From positions 1-12,510 of the forward strand of contig JBDHSU010000117.1 of the NCBI GenBank assembly GCA_039808325.1: a stretch of 12,510 nt of DNA, read 5' to 3'. Both the position numbers and the translations under genes were made by a program. Positions 1-6,483 of the stretch are shown here, in pieces. The DNA is from JAFKKS01 sp039808325 (GTDB lineage: Bacteria; Pseudomonadota; Alphaproteobacteria; Rhizobiales; Xanthobacteraceae). The notes below the pieces were generated by a model. The model was not told the origin of the DNA. It made no database searches and was given only the letters and a program-made list of their open reading frames with translations. Every line of letters starts with the position of its first letter. Within the stretch, counting starts at the first letter, position 1.

Positions 1-642
1 CCGATGTGGCTGCGCCGCCCGATCGGCGTCGCGATCGAGCTGCTCGCCGGCATTCCCAGCATCATCTATGGCATCTGGGGCCTGTTCGTGTTCGCGCCGT
101 TCCTGCAGCAGCACGTGCAGCCGTTCCTGATCGCGGTGTTCGGACCGGTGCCGCTGCTCTCGGATCTCTTCGCCGGGCCGCCTTACGGCATCGGTATCCT
201 CACCGCCGGCCTCATCCTCGCGATCATGGTGCTGCCGTTCATCACCTCGATCTCGCGCGACGTGTTCGAGGCGGTGCCGCCGGTGCTGAAGGAGGCGGCT
301 TACGGGCTTGGCTGCACCACATGGGAGGTGGCGCGCCACGTGGTGCTGCCGTTCACGCGCGTCGGCGTCATCGGCGGCGTCATGCTGGCGCTCGGCCGCG
401 CGCTCGGGGAAACAATGGCGGTGACGTTCGTCATCGGCAACGCACACCGCATCTCCGGCTCGATCCTCGCGCCCGGCACCACGATCTCCGCCACCATTGC
501 CAATGAGTTCACCGAGGCGGTCGGCGACCTCTACACCTCGTCGTTGATCGCGCTCGGCCTCATCCTGTTCGTCATCACTTTCATCGTGCTCGCCTTCGCG
601 CGATACATGCTGATGCGCCTCAACGCGCGGCTGGGAACCTGA
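1..642 (+). CDS. pstC: Phosphate ABC transporter permease PstC, 3' part (5' end outside window)
   Basis: This is one of the two inner-membrane channel subunits of the high-affinity phosphate importer PstSCAB. The window shows about 213 C-terminal residues of a family that usually has 300 or more, so the start lies upstream. The visible part carries several hydrophobic helices, for example GIGILTAGLILAIMVLPFI and LIALGLILFVITFIVLAFA. Between them is the permease EAA loop (EAAYGLGCTTWEVARHVV), which docks onto the ATPase, followed by the conserved stretch ALGRALGETMAV. The stop is at 640-642 and pstA begins two bases later, as in a pst operon. The neighbouring pstA, pstB and phoU leave little doubt. 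Transcriptional control would come from a PhoB-dependent promoter ahead of pstS, which is out of view. Confidence 0.96.
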   Translation, partial: PMWLRRPIGVAIELLAGIPSIIYGIWGLFVFAPFLQQHVQPFLIAVFGPVPLLSDLFAGPPYGIGILTAGLILAIMVLPFITSISRDVFEAVPPVLKEAAYGLGCTTWEVARHVVLPFTRVGVIGGVMLALGRALGETMAVTFVIGNAHRISGSILAPGTTISATIANEFTEAVGDLYTSSLIALGLILFVITFIVLAFARYMLMRLNARLGT

Positions 643-644
643 GC

Positions 645-1502
645 ATGGGCGATATCGCGTCCAGTCCGCTCTATGCGCGCCGCCGGCGGCGCAACGCCGT
701 TACCATGGGCCTGTCGTTCGCGGCGACCGCCTTCGGCCTGTCATGGTTGGTGCTGATCCTTGCCGTGCTGCTGTGGCAAGGCTTCAGCGGCCTCTCGCTG
801 CGCGTGTTCACCGAGATGACGCCGCCGCCCGGCCCGGACGGCGGCCTGCTCAACCCGATCATGGGCAGCCTGATCATGACCTTCGTCGCGGTCGCGATCG
901 GCACACCGCTCGGCATGCTGGCCGGCACCTATATGGCCGAGTACGGCCGCTACGATAAGCTCGCCATGGTCGTGCGTTTCATCAACGACATCCTGCTCAG
1001 CGCGCCGTCGATCGTCATCGGCCTGTTCGTCTACGAAGTCATGGTCGCGCGGATGGGGCACTTCTCCGGCTGGGCCGGCGCGGTGGCGCTGGCGGTGATC
1101 GTCGTCCCGGTCGTGGTGCGCACCACCGAGGATATGCTCGCCCTCGTACCCGACACGCTGCGCGAAGCCGCCGCCTCCATCGGCCTGCCGCGCTCGCTGA
1201 TGATCCGCAAGGTCGCCTACCGTGCCGCCCGCGCCGGCATGATCACCGGCGTCCTCCTGGCGGTCGCGCGCGTCAGCGGCGAAACCGCGCCGCTTCTCTT
1301 CACCGCCCTCAACAATCAATTCTGGAGCGTCAACATGAACGCTCCGATGGCGAGCCTGCCGGTCGTGATCTTCCAGTTCGCGCTCAGCCCCTACGAGGAC
1401 TGGCAGCGGCTGGCGTGGACCGGCGCGCTGATCATCACGCTGGCGGTCCTGACCCTGAGCATCATCGCCCGCTTTCTCGCGTCCAAGAGCAAATCGTCAT
1501 GA
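645..1502 (+). CDS. pstA: Phosphate ABC transporter permease PstA
   Basis: PstA is the second membrane channel subunit of the PstSCAB phosphate importer and pairs with PstC. The protein has 285 residues, a usual length. A basic cytoplasmic N-terminus (RRRRR around residues 12-16) is followed by a first helix at about 22-44. More helices lie near 75-97, 115-135, 145-160, 198-218 and 257-279. The EAA loop that contacts PstB starts at E174 (EAAASIGLPRSLMIRK), and the family stretch SGETAPLLFTA is at 211-221. The ATG at 645 lies two bases after the pstC stop, implying coupled translation. Its TGA overlaps the pstB start in ATGA. Nothing in the sequence is unusual for the family. Confidence 0.97.
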   Translation: MGDIASSPLYARRRRRNAVTMGLSFAATAFGLSWLVLILAVLLWQGFSGLSLRVFTEMTPPPGPDGGLLNPIMGSLIMTFVAVAIGTPLGMLAGTYMAEYGRYDKLAMVVRFINDILLSAPSIVIGLFVYEVMVARMGHFSGWAGAVALAVIVVPVVVRTTEDMLALVPDTLREAAASIGLPRSLMIRKVAYRAARAGMITGVLLAVARVSGETAPLLFTALNNQFWSVNMNAPMASLPVVIFQFALSPYEDWQRLAWTGALIITLAVLTLSIIARFLASKSKSS

Positions 1503-2311
1503 GCCTCGCCAACTTCACCGTCCCGACCGTCGCCCATGCGGCCAGCGCCAGCGACCTCGTGGACAAGATCACCGTCCAGAACCTCGATTTCTTCTACGGC
1601 GACAATCGCGCGCTGAAGAACATCACCGTGTCGCTGTATCAGGGCAAGGTCACCGCGTTCATCGGTCCGTCCGGTTGCGGCAAGTCGACCCTGCTGCGCA
1701 TCCTGAACCGGATGTACGATCTCTATCCGCGCCAGCGCGCCACCGGCACGGTCCGCCTCGACAACGACAACATCCTCTCGCCGTCGCAGGATCTCAACCT
1801 GCTGCGCGCCAAGGTCGGCATGGTGTTCCAGAAGCCGACGCCGTTCCCGATGACGATCTACGAGAACATCGCGTTCGGCATCCGGCTCTACGAGCGGCTG
1901 CCGCAATCGGAGCTCGACGCCCGCGTCGAGAACGCGTTGCAGCGCGCGGCGCTGTGGAACGAGGTGAAGGACAAGCTCGGCGCCAGCGGTCTGTCGCTCT
2001 CCGGCGGCCAGCAGCAGCGCCTGTGCATCGCGCGCACCGTCGCGGTGCGGCCGGAAGTCATCCTGTTCGACGAGCCGTGCTCGGCGCTCGATCCGATCTC
2101 GACCGCCAAGATCGAGGAACTGATCGACGAGCTGAAGGACGACTACACGATCGCCATCGTCACGCACAACATGCAGCAGGCGGCGCGCGTGTCCGACTTC
2201 ACCGCGTTCATGTATCTCGGCGAGCTTGTCGAATTCGGCGAGACCACCAAGATATTCACCACGCCGAACGACCGGCGCACGCAAGACTACATCACCGGAC
2301 GCTTCGGATAA
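1499..2311 (+). CDS. pstB: Phosphate ABC transporter ATP-binding protein PstB
   Basis: PstB is the cytoplasmic ATPase that drives phosphate import through PstCA. The 270-residue protein has every ABC hallmark in order: Walker A GPSGCGKST at 56-64, a Q-loop glutamine at 111 (VFQKP), signature LSGGQQQR at 167-174, Walker B VILFDEP at 187-193, D-loop SALD at 195-198 and switch histidine H223. The phosphate-type features FFYGDNRALKN near the N-terminus and the C-terminal end DYITGRFG are diagnostic of PstB. The frame is open further upstream, but MSLANF at 1499 is chosen because it forms an ATGA overlap with the pstA stop and gives the usual length. An upstream start would intrude deeply into pstA. 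Confidence 0.97.
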   Translation: MSLANFTVPTVAHAASASDLVDKITVQNLDFFYGDNRALKNITVSLYQGKVTAFIGPSGCGKSTLLRILNRMYDLYPRQRATGTVRLDNDNILSPSQDLNLLRAKVGMVFQKPTPFPMTIYENIAFGIRLYERLPQSELDARVENALQRAALWNEVKDKLGASGLSLSGGQQQRLCIARTVAVRPEVILFDEPCSALDPISTAKIEELIDELKDDYTIAIVTHNMQQAARVSDFTAFMYLGELVEFGETTKIFTTPNDRRTQDYITGRFG

Positions 2312-2325
2312 GGATCGCACGCATC

Positions 2326-3045
2326 ATGGCCATGTCCGAGCACACCGCGAAAGCCTTCGATACCGATCTGCAGGACCTCGCGCGCCTCGTCGCCGAGATG
2401 GGCGGGCTCGCCGAGAAGGCGATCTCCGATTCCGTCACCGCGCTCGCCGACCGCGATGCGAAGCTGGCGCAGCAGGTCGTCACCGCCGACGCCGCGATCG
2501 ATGCCTTGCAGCGCGAGATCGAGGAGAAGGCGATCCTCACCATCGCGCGGCGCCAGCCGATGGCGGTCGACTTGCGTGAGATCGTCGGCGCGCTGCGCGT
2601 CTCCAACGATCTCGAGCGCATCGGCGACCTTGCGAAGAACATCGGCAAGCGCGTCGTGGCGCTGGGCGGCGACTTCCGCGCGCCGACGGTGCTGCGCGGC
2701 GTCGAGAGCATGGCCGAGCTCGTGCTCTCCGCGCTCAAAAACGTGCTCGACGCCTATGCGCGGCGCGACGTGGCGCAGGCCATGGGCGTGTGGAAGGGCG
2801 ACGAGGAGATCGACGCGGTCAACAACTCGCTGTTCCGCGAGCTCCTCACCTACATGATGGAAGACCCGCGCAACATCACCTTCTGCACGCACCTTCTTTT
2901 CTGCTCGAAGAATATCGAGCGCATGGGCGACCATGCGACCAACATCGCCGAGACGGTGTATTACATGGTGGAAGGCTTTCCGCTCGCCGGCGAGCGCCCG
3001 AAAGGCGACACCACGGCCCTGACGGCTGTTCCGTTCCCGGGGTGA
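2326..3045 (+). CDS. phoU: Phosphate signalling complex accessory protein PhoU
   Basis: PhoU is the cytoplasmic negative regulator that relays the state of the Pst transporter to the PhoR-PhoB system and restrains phosphate uptake. The 239-residue protein is all-helical and contains the two PhoU repeats. Each has its metal-binding E-R-x-G-D motif: ERIGDLAKNI at 97-106 and ERMGDHATNI at 198-207. The ATG at 2326 is preceded by AAGGA at 2310-2314, about 11 bases upstream, which also overlaps the pstB stop. A second in-frame ATG at 2332 would shorten the protein by two residues and cannot be excluded. The gene sits 14 bases after pstB and 2 bases before phoB, the usual alphaproteobacterial order. 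Confidence 0.97.
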   Translation: MAMSEHTAKAFDTDLQDLARLVAEMGGLAEKAISDSVTALADRDAKLAQQVVTADAAIDALQREIEEKAILTIARRQPMAVDLREIVGALRVSNDLERIGDLAKNIGKRVVALGGDFRAPTVLRGVESMAELVLSALKNVLDAYARRDVAQAMGVWKGDEEIDAVNNSLFRELLTYMMEDPRNITFCTHLLFCSKNIERMGDHATNIAETVYYMVEGFPLAGERPKGDTTALTAVPFPG

Positions 3046-3047
3046 GC

Positions 3048-3761
3048 ATGGCCGATCCGTCCACCAAGCTGCGCATTCTCGTCGTCGAGGACGAGGAACC
3101 GCTGACGCTGCTGCTGCAATACAATCTCGAAGCCGAGGGCTATGCCGTCGAGACGGTGGCGCGCGGCGACGAGGCCGACATCCGTCTGCGCGAGGCCGTG
3201 CCCGACTTGCTGCTGCTCGACTGGATGCTGCCGGGCGTCTCCGGCATCGAGCTGTGCCGGCGGCTGCGCGCGCGGCCGGAGACGGCGAAGCTTCCCATCA
3301 TCATGCTCACCGCCCGCGGCGAGGAGTCGGAGCGGCTGCGCGGGCTGGAGACGGGCGCCGACGACTACATCGTCAAACCGTTCTCGGTGCCGGAACTGCT
3401 CGCGCGCGTGCGCGCGCTGCTGCGCCGTGCCAGGCCGGAACGCGTCGCCGCCGTGCTCACCGCCGGCGATATCGAGCTCGACCGCGAGCGCCGCCGCGTC
3501 TTCCGCAGCGGCCAGGAGATTTCGCTCGGCCCGACGGAATTCCGCTTGCTCGAATTCTTCCTGCAGTCGCCGGGCCGCGTGTTTTCGCGCGCGCAACTGC
3601 TCGACGGCGTATGGGGCAGCGACGTCTATATCGACGAGCGCACCGTCGATGTGCATGTCGGGCGCCTGCGCAAGGCGCTGGAGCGGCGCAACGCCGCCGA
3701 ACCGATCCGCACCGTGCGCGGTTCCGGCTACGCGCTCGACGAGCGCTTCGCGGCGGCTTAA
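3048..3761 (+). CDS. phoB: Phosphate regulon response regulator PhoB (OmpR/PhoB family)
   Basis: PhoB is the DNA-binding response regulator that activates the phosphate-starvation regulon when phosphorylated by PhoR. The 237-residue protein has an N-terminal receiver domain at about 8-125 with acidic residues E14/D15, phospho-acceptor D58 (LLLLDWMLPG), T88 and K110 (IVKPF). A C-terminal winged helix at about 135-233 includes LGPTEFRLLEF, RTVDVHVGRLRKAL and the closing RTVRGSGYAL. The start ATG is two bases after the phoU stop. Family membership is certain; the PhoB identity rests on the pst-phoU context and receiver sequence. Its kinase PhoR is not in the window. The gene ends the operon, and a palindromic repeat begins about 30 bases downstream. 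Confidence 0.95.
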   Translation: MADPSTKLRILVVEDEEPLTLLLQYNLEAEGYAVETVARGDEADIRLREAVPDLLLLDWMLPGVSGIELCRRLRARPETAKLPIIMLTARGEESERLRGLETGADDYIVKPFSVPELLARVRALLRRARPERVAAVLTAGDIELDRERRRVFRSGQEISLGPTEFRLLEFFLQSPGRVFSRAQLLDGVWGSDVYIDERTVDVHVGRLRKALERRNAAEPIRTVRGSGYALDERFAAA

Positions 3762-3790
3762 GGCTGCGGCCCCGTCTAACGCAACCCTCT

Positions 3791-3894
3791 CCGTCATCCT
3801 GAGGGGCTCACGTAGCGAGCCGCGAAGGATGCACGGCCCAGGCTTCGCCGCCCTTCGAGCTCGGCGCTTTGCGCCTCGCTCCTCAGGGTGACGG
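3791..3894. repeat. Dispersed extragenic palindromic repeat, copy 1 (phoB/gcrA junction)
   Basis: The ends form a 14-bp inverted repeat, CCGTCATCCTGAGG at 3791-3804 and CCTCAGGGTGACGG at 3881-3894. The single mismatch would be a G-U pair in RNA. Two smaller hairpins lie inside: GGCTC/GAGCC at 3805-3809/3817-3821 and GGCGC-TTT-GCGCC at 3863-3875. The 17-mer CTTCGCCGCCCTTCGAG at 3843-3859 recurs exactly at 8535-8551. The layout matches a repeat type I recall from intergenic spaces of Bradyrhizobium-like genomes. It lies between convergent genes and codes for nothing credible. Confidence 0.8.
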
Positions 3895-3912
3895 CGAAGG
3901 GGCAGCCTTCGC
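3894..3912. repeat. Hairpin next to palindromic repeat copy 1
   Basis: A perfect 7-bp inverted repeat, GCGAAGG at 3894-3900 and CCTTCGC at 3906-3912, with a 5-nt loop. It abuts the larger repeat and could belong to it or help end phoB transcripts. No T-run follows on the plus strand, so it is not a canonical intrinsic terminator. Confidence 0.5.
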
Positions 3913-3942
3913 GGGAACGACGGACTGATGGCTTGTCGCTGC

Positions 3943-3976
3943 CTCAAACAAGACGGGCGGCGAAGACCGCCGCCCG
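3943..3976 (-). terminator. Probable intrinsic terminator of gcrA
   Basis: A perfect 9-bp GC-only stem, CGGGCGGCG at 3954-3962 and CGCCGCCCG at 3968-3976, with a 5-nt loop. It lies 27 bases past the gcrA stop. Read on the minus strand the stem is followed by the T-rich tail TCTTGTTTG, the layout of a Rho-independent terminator. On the plus strand the same tail is absent, so the signal points at gcrA. Confidence 0.7.
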
Positions 3977-4003
3977 ACTCAAGTTATACACCGGGAGGAG
4001 CCC

Positions 4004-4522
4004 TCAAGCCCGCAGAAGCCGCCGGTCGCGGCGCCGGTCGTGAACCGGCTGGTAAGCGATGCGCGAATGGTGCGCGCAGTAGGGCAAGCCGTTGGCGCTC
4101 TTGCCGCCGCAGAAGAAGAAGTCGGGTGAGCCCGGGTCGCCGACCGGCCAGTGGCAGGTCGCCTCGGTGAGCTGCAGGATGGTGCAGCGCTGGCCCATCG
4201 GGATGACGTTGTCGACGAGCTCCGGCTCGGCCTCCACCTCGACCTCGAACAAGGGGGCCGAGCGCGGGGCGAGCGCCGTGTTGCCGCGCGTCATCGGCCG
4301 CGGCGGCCGAATGAACTGCGCGGGCGCGCGCGGCTTGCGCTGGCGCGGCGCCGAGGAGGAGGGCGCCTTGGCGCGGCCCGAAAGGCCGAGCCGGTGCACC
4401 TTGCCGATCACCGCGTTGCGCGTGATGCCGCCGAACTCGCCGGCGATCTGGCTCGCTGAAAGACCTTCGGACCAAAGCTTCTTGAGAAGCTCCACCCGTT
4501 CATCCGTCCACATCCATGTCAT
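4004..4522 (-). CDS. gcrA: Cell-cycle transcriptional regulator GcrA
   Basis: GcrA is an alphaproteobacterial cell-cycle regulator. In Caulobacter it binds sigma-70 RNA polymerase and activates promoters carrying CcrM-methylated GANTC sites. The 172-residue protein starts with the near-invariant helix-turn-helix region WTDERVELLKKLW at 5-17, then LSASQIA and TRNAVIGKVHRLGLSGR at 34-50. A basic, proline-rich linker (about 51-90) leads to a C-terminal module (CTILQLTEATCHWPVGDP...) with C123, C138, C149 and H152 spaced like a possible metal site. That metal site is my inference. The ATG at 4522 follows GGATGAGG at suitable spacing. Codon 4 is also ATG and would give MWTDERV, so the true start could be three residues later. 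The gene converges with phoB. Confidence 0.95.
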   Translation of the reverse strand: MTWMWTDERVELLKKLWSEGLSASQIAGEFGGITRNAVIGKVHRLGLSGRAKAPSSSAPRQRKPRAPAQFIRPPRPMTRGNTALAPRSAPLFEVEVEAEPELVDNVIPMGQRCTILQLTEATCHWPVGDPGSPDFFFCGGKSANGLPYCAHHSRIAYQPVHDRRRDRRLLRA

Positions 4523-4681
4523 TGGCCTCATCCTTTCCGCATCGGTGCGGCGGTGCCTCGCGGAATCCCTTTGCGGTCCCCGGATGGCCTGCCTAGAGCC
4601 GGTCCGAGGTCTGACGCACCACAAATGGTACCTTGGAGGCGGGTCGCCGCACGAGATGTCGTATCCGCCGATCCCAAGGCT

Positions 4682-4711
4682 ACAATAGGCGGTGACTCTC
4701 GCGCAAGAGTC
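4682..4711 (-). promoter_or_regulatory. Paired GANTC palindrome and possible gcrA promoter
   Basis: GACTCT at 4694-4699 and AGAGTC at 4706-4711 form a perfect 6-bp inverted repeat with a 6-nt centre, and each arm contains a GANTC (CcrM methylation) site. A third GANTC (GAATC) is at 4563-4567. On the minus strand a -10-like TATTGT (4687-4682) begins 6 bases downstream of the inner site, so both sites would fall in the -35 to -10 region of a promoter reading toward gcrA. No good -35 is seen. The GANTC pair is direct observation; the promoter is a guess. The rest of 4523-4883 shows no gene that I can support. Confidence 0.4.
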
Positions 4712-4850
4712 CCTGGAATGGCGCCTCTGTTTTCCCCCAGTATTGTCGGCGAGAGGGGCGGGTCCTCGCCGGGCGGTCGGTATGCACCGGGTCGTATCTC
4801 AGTTCCTGAAATCCGAGGCCGTCGCAAGCGGTCGCGGCCCCTGAACTCCG

Positions 4851-4859
4851 TGCTATGCT
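4851..4859 (+). promoter_or_regulatory. Possible extended -10 element before the small membrane protein gene
   Basis: TGCTATGCT fits the extended -10 pattern TGnTATnnT and lies 24 bases before the ATG at 4884. No convincing -35 hexamer is found about 17 bp upstream, where the sequence is GTCGCG, so this is weak. Confidence 0.3.
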
Positions 4860-4883
4860 TCTTCCAAAGCGAAGCACTGCAAA

Positions 4884-5072
4884 ATGCGCACACTTACCGG
4901 CTACGGGATCGCCGTTGTTCTCGTTCTCGCTATCCTCAACGCGATCGCATGGCTCGTCGATAATCCTCGGCTACACGGCCTGAATATCTTCTCAGCCGGG
5001 TTCGTGCTGGGGATGCTCGGAATGTATATCGCGGCTTGGCTTTACGGATATCGCCAGCCCGGCGTCCATTGA
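4884..5072 (+). CDS. Small two-helix membrane protein, unknown function
   Basis: I do not recognise this 62-residue protein. It has two clear hydrophobic segments, at about 7-24 (YGIAVVLVLAILNAIAWLV) and 36-54 (FSAGFVLGMLGMYIAAWLY). They are joined by a short polar loop containing DNPRLHG, and the protein ends in a short tail, GYRQPGVH. That is a plausible inner-membrane hairpin. No strong ribosome-binding site precedes the ATG, which is the main reason for doubt. In favour of a real gene are the continuous hydrophobic pattern, the placement between two control regions and the lack of a competing frame. It is divergent from gcrA and upstream of the argD promoter, with no evidence that it is co-transcribed with either. 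Confidence 0.55.
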   Translation: MRTLTGYGIAVVLVLAILNAIAWLVDNPRLHGLNIFSAGFVLGMLGMYIAAWLYGYRQPGVH

Positions 5073-5148
5073 TGCTGACCGGACGAAGGGCGAGAAGCAC
5101 CGCCGCGCCCAAATTCAAACGGGGACAGTGCCGGGCGCGCGCATTTTG

Positions 5149-5176
5149 TTGACAGCCCAAGGGGCTGACATAGAAT
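5149..5176 (+). promoter_or_regulatory. Sigma-70 promoter of argD-argF-hslO, with a palindrome in the spacer
   Basis: A consensus -35 TTGACA (5149-5154) and a near-consensus -10 TAGAAT (5171-5176) are separated by 16 bp, placing the transcription start near 5183. The spacer region holds a perfect inverted repeat, CAGCCC at 5153-5158 and GGGCTG at 5162-5167, with a 3-nt centre. That could be an operator for a dimeric repressor, but no regulator is identified. The remainder of 5073-5148 shows nothing I can name. Confidence 0.7.
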
Positions 5177-5184
5177 ACCCGTGG

Positions 5185-5208
5185 CGTGCCGCCCGCAGGG
5201 GCGGCACG
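5185..5208 (+). promoter_or_regulatory. Perfect 10-bp hairpin at the 5' end of the argD leader
   Basis: CGTGCCGCCC (5185-5194) and GGGCGGCACG (5199-5208) pair perfectly around a 4-nt loop. The stem starts within a few bases of the predicted transcription start, and about 57 bases separate it from the GTG start at 5266. It could protect the 5' end of the message, act as a DNA operator or take part in attenuation. It is not followed by a clean T-run (GATTCATTTC), so a terminator is less likely. Confidence 0.65.
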
Positions 5209-5265
5209 ATTCATTTCAGCGTCCTGCACAGATATCTGGCGCTGTACGAGAGAAAGACCGGGCCT

Positions 5266-6483
5266 GTGGCATCGCAACCTGTGACTTCGCATCTTCTGCC
5301 CACCTATGCGCGCGTCGATCTCGCTTTCGAGCGCGGCGAGGGCGCCTGGCTGACGGCGACGAACGGGGAGCGCTATCTCGACTTCACCTCCGGCATCGCC
5401 GTGAACGCGCTCGGGCATGCGCATCCGCACCTCATCGAGGCGCTAACGACCCAAGCCGCGAAGCTCTGGCACGTCTCCAACCTCTACCGCATCCCGGAAG
5501 GCGAGCGCCTGGCGGAGCGGCTGTGCGCGGCGACGTTCGCCGACAAGGTGTTCTTCACCAATTCCGGCGCCGAGGCGCTGGAATGCGCGATCAAAATGGC
5601 GCGCAAATATCAGTCGGTGAGCAGCCACCCGGAGCGCTTCCACATCATCACCTTCGAGGGCGCGTTCCACGGACGCACGCTGGCGACGCTCGCCGCCGGC
5701 GGACAGAAGAAATATCTCGACGGCTTCGGCCCGGTGGTCGAGGGCTTCGACCAAATTCCGGCCGGTGACATCGAGGCGGTGAAACGTGCGATCGGTCCGC
5801 AGACCGGCGCCATCCTCATCGAGCCGGTGCAGGGCGAAGGCGGCGTTCGCGTCATTCCGGCGTCGTTCCTCAAGGGCCTGCGCCAGCTTTGCGACCAGCA
5901 CGGCCTGCTGTTGATTTTCGACGAGGTGCAGTCCGGTGTCGGACGCACCGGCGAACTCTTCGCCTACCAGAAATCCGGCGTGACACCGGACATCCTGTCG
6001 ACCGCGAAGGGCATCGGCGGCGGCTTCCCGCTCGGCGCCTGCCTCGGCAGCGAGGAGGCCGCCAAGGGCATGACCGCCGGCACGCACGGCTCGACCTTCG
6101 GCGGCAATCCGCTCGCCATGGCCATGGGCAACGCGGTGCTCGATATCATCCTCGCCCCCGGCTTCCTGCAGCATGTTCGCGACATGGCGCTCCTGTTCAA
6201 GCAGCGGCTCGCGGAACTGCAGGACCGCTTTCCGCAGGTCATCGCCGAAGTGCGCGGCGAGGGGCTGCTGATCGGCTTGAAAGCCGTCGTGCCGGCCGGC
6301 GACCTCGTCAACGCCTTGCGCGACGAGAAGATGATCACCGTTTCCGCGGGCGACAACGTGGTGCGCCTGTTGCCGCCGCTCATCATCGGCGAGGAGGAGA
6401 TCGCGGCCGCGACGGCTGCGATCGAGCGTGCCGCGGAGCGGCTGACGCGCGCGGTCAAGGACGCGCGGGGAGCGGCAAGTTGA
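5266..6483 (+). CDS. argD: Acetylornithine aminotransferase ArgD (may also serve as DapC)
   Basis: ArgD is a cytoplasmic PLP-dependent class III aminotransferase. It converts N-acetylglutamate semialdehyde to N-acetylornithine, and family members often also act on succinyl-diaminopimelate precursors in lysine synthesis. From the GTG at 5266 the protein has 405 residues, the usual size. Visible motifs are LPTYARVDLAFERGEG near the start, the PLP-phosphate stretch TNSGAEALE at 98-106, FDEVQSGVGRTG at 218-229 with the cofactor aspartate D219, and the Schiff-base lysine K248 in STAKGIGGGFPLG. The frame opens as far back as 5128, but that start lies before the promoter. GTG at 5266 follows a weak purine-rich GAGAGAAAG, and GTG at 5281 is an alternative. 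The stop overlaps argF. Confidence 0.95.
   Translation: MASQPVTSHLLPTYARVDLAFERGEGAWLTATNGERYLDFTSGIAVNALGHAHPHLIEALTTQAAKLWHVSNLYRIPEGERLAERLCAATFADKVFFTNSGAEALECAIKMARKYQSVSSHPERFHIITFEGAFHGRTLATLAAGGQKKYLDGFGPVVEGFDQIPAGDIEAVKRAIGPQTGAILIEPVQGEGGVRVIPASFLKGLRQLCDQHGLLLIFDEVQSGVGRTGELFAYQKSGVTPDILSTAKGIGGGFPLGACLGSEEAAKGMTAGTHGSTFGGNPLAMAMGNAVLDIILAPGFLQHVRDMALLFKQRLAELQDRFPQVIAEVRGEGLLIGLKAVVPAGDLVNALRDEKMITVSAGDNVVRLLPPLIIGEEEIAAATAAIERAAERLTRAVKDARGAAS

Noticed and set aside
3928..4170. Plus-strand open frame starting before the gcrA terminator
   Set aside because: It runs antisense through the end of gcrA and the terminator hairpin and has a repetitive Arg-rich translation typical of shadow frames.
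3762..5265. Search for Pho boxes, CtrA sites (TTAA-N7-TTAA), tRNA genes and riboswitches in the main non-coding stretches
   Set aside because: No convincing match was seen by eye in these regions. The Pho box is expected ahead of pstS, outside the window.
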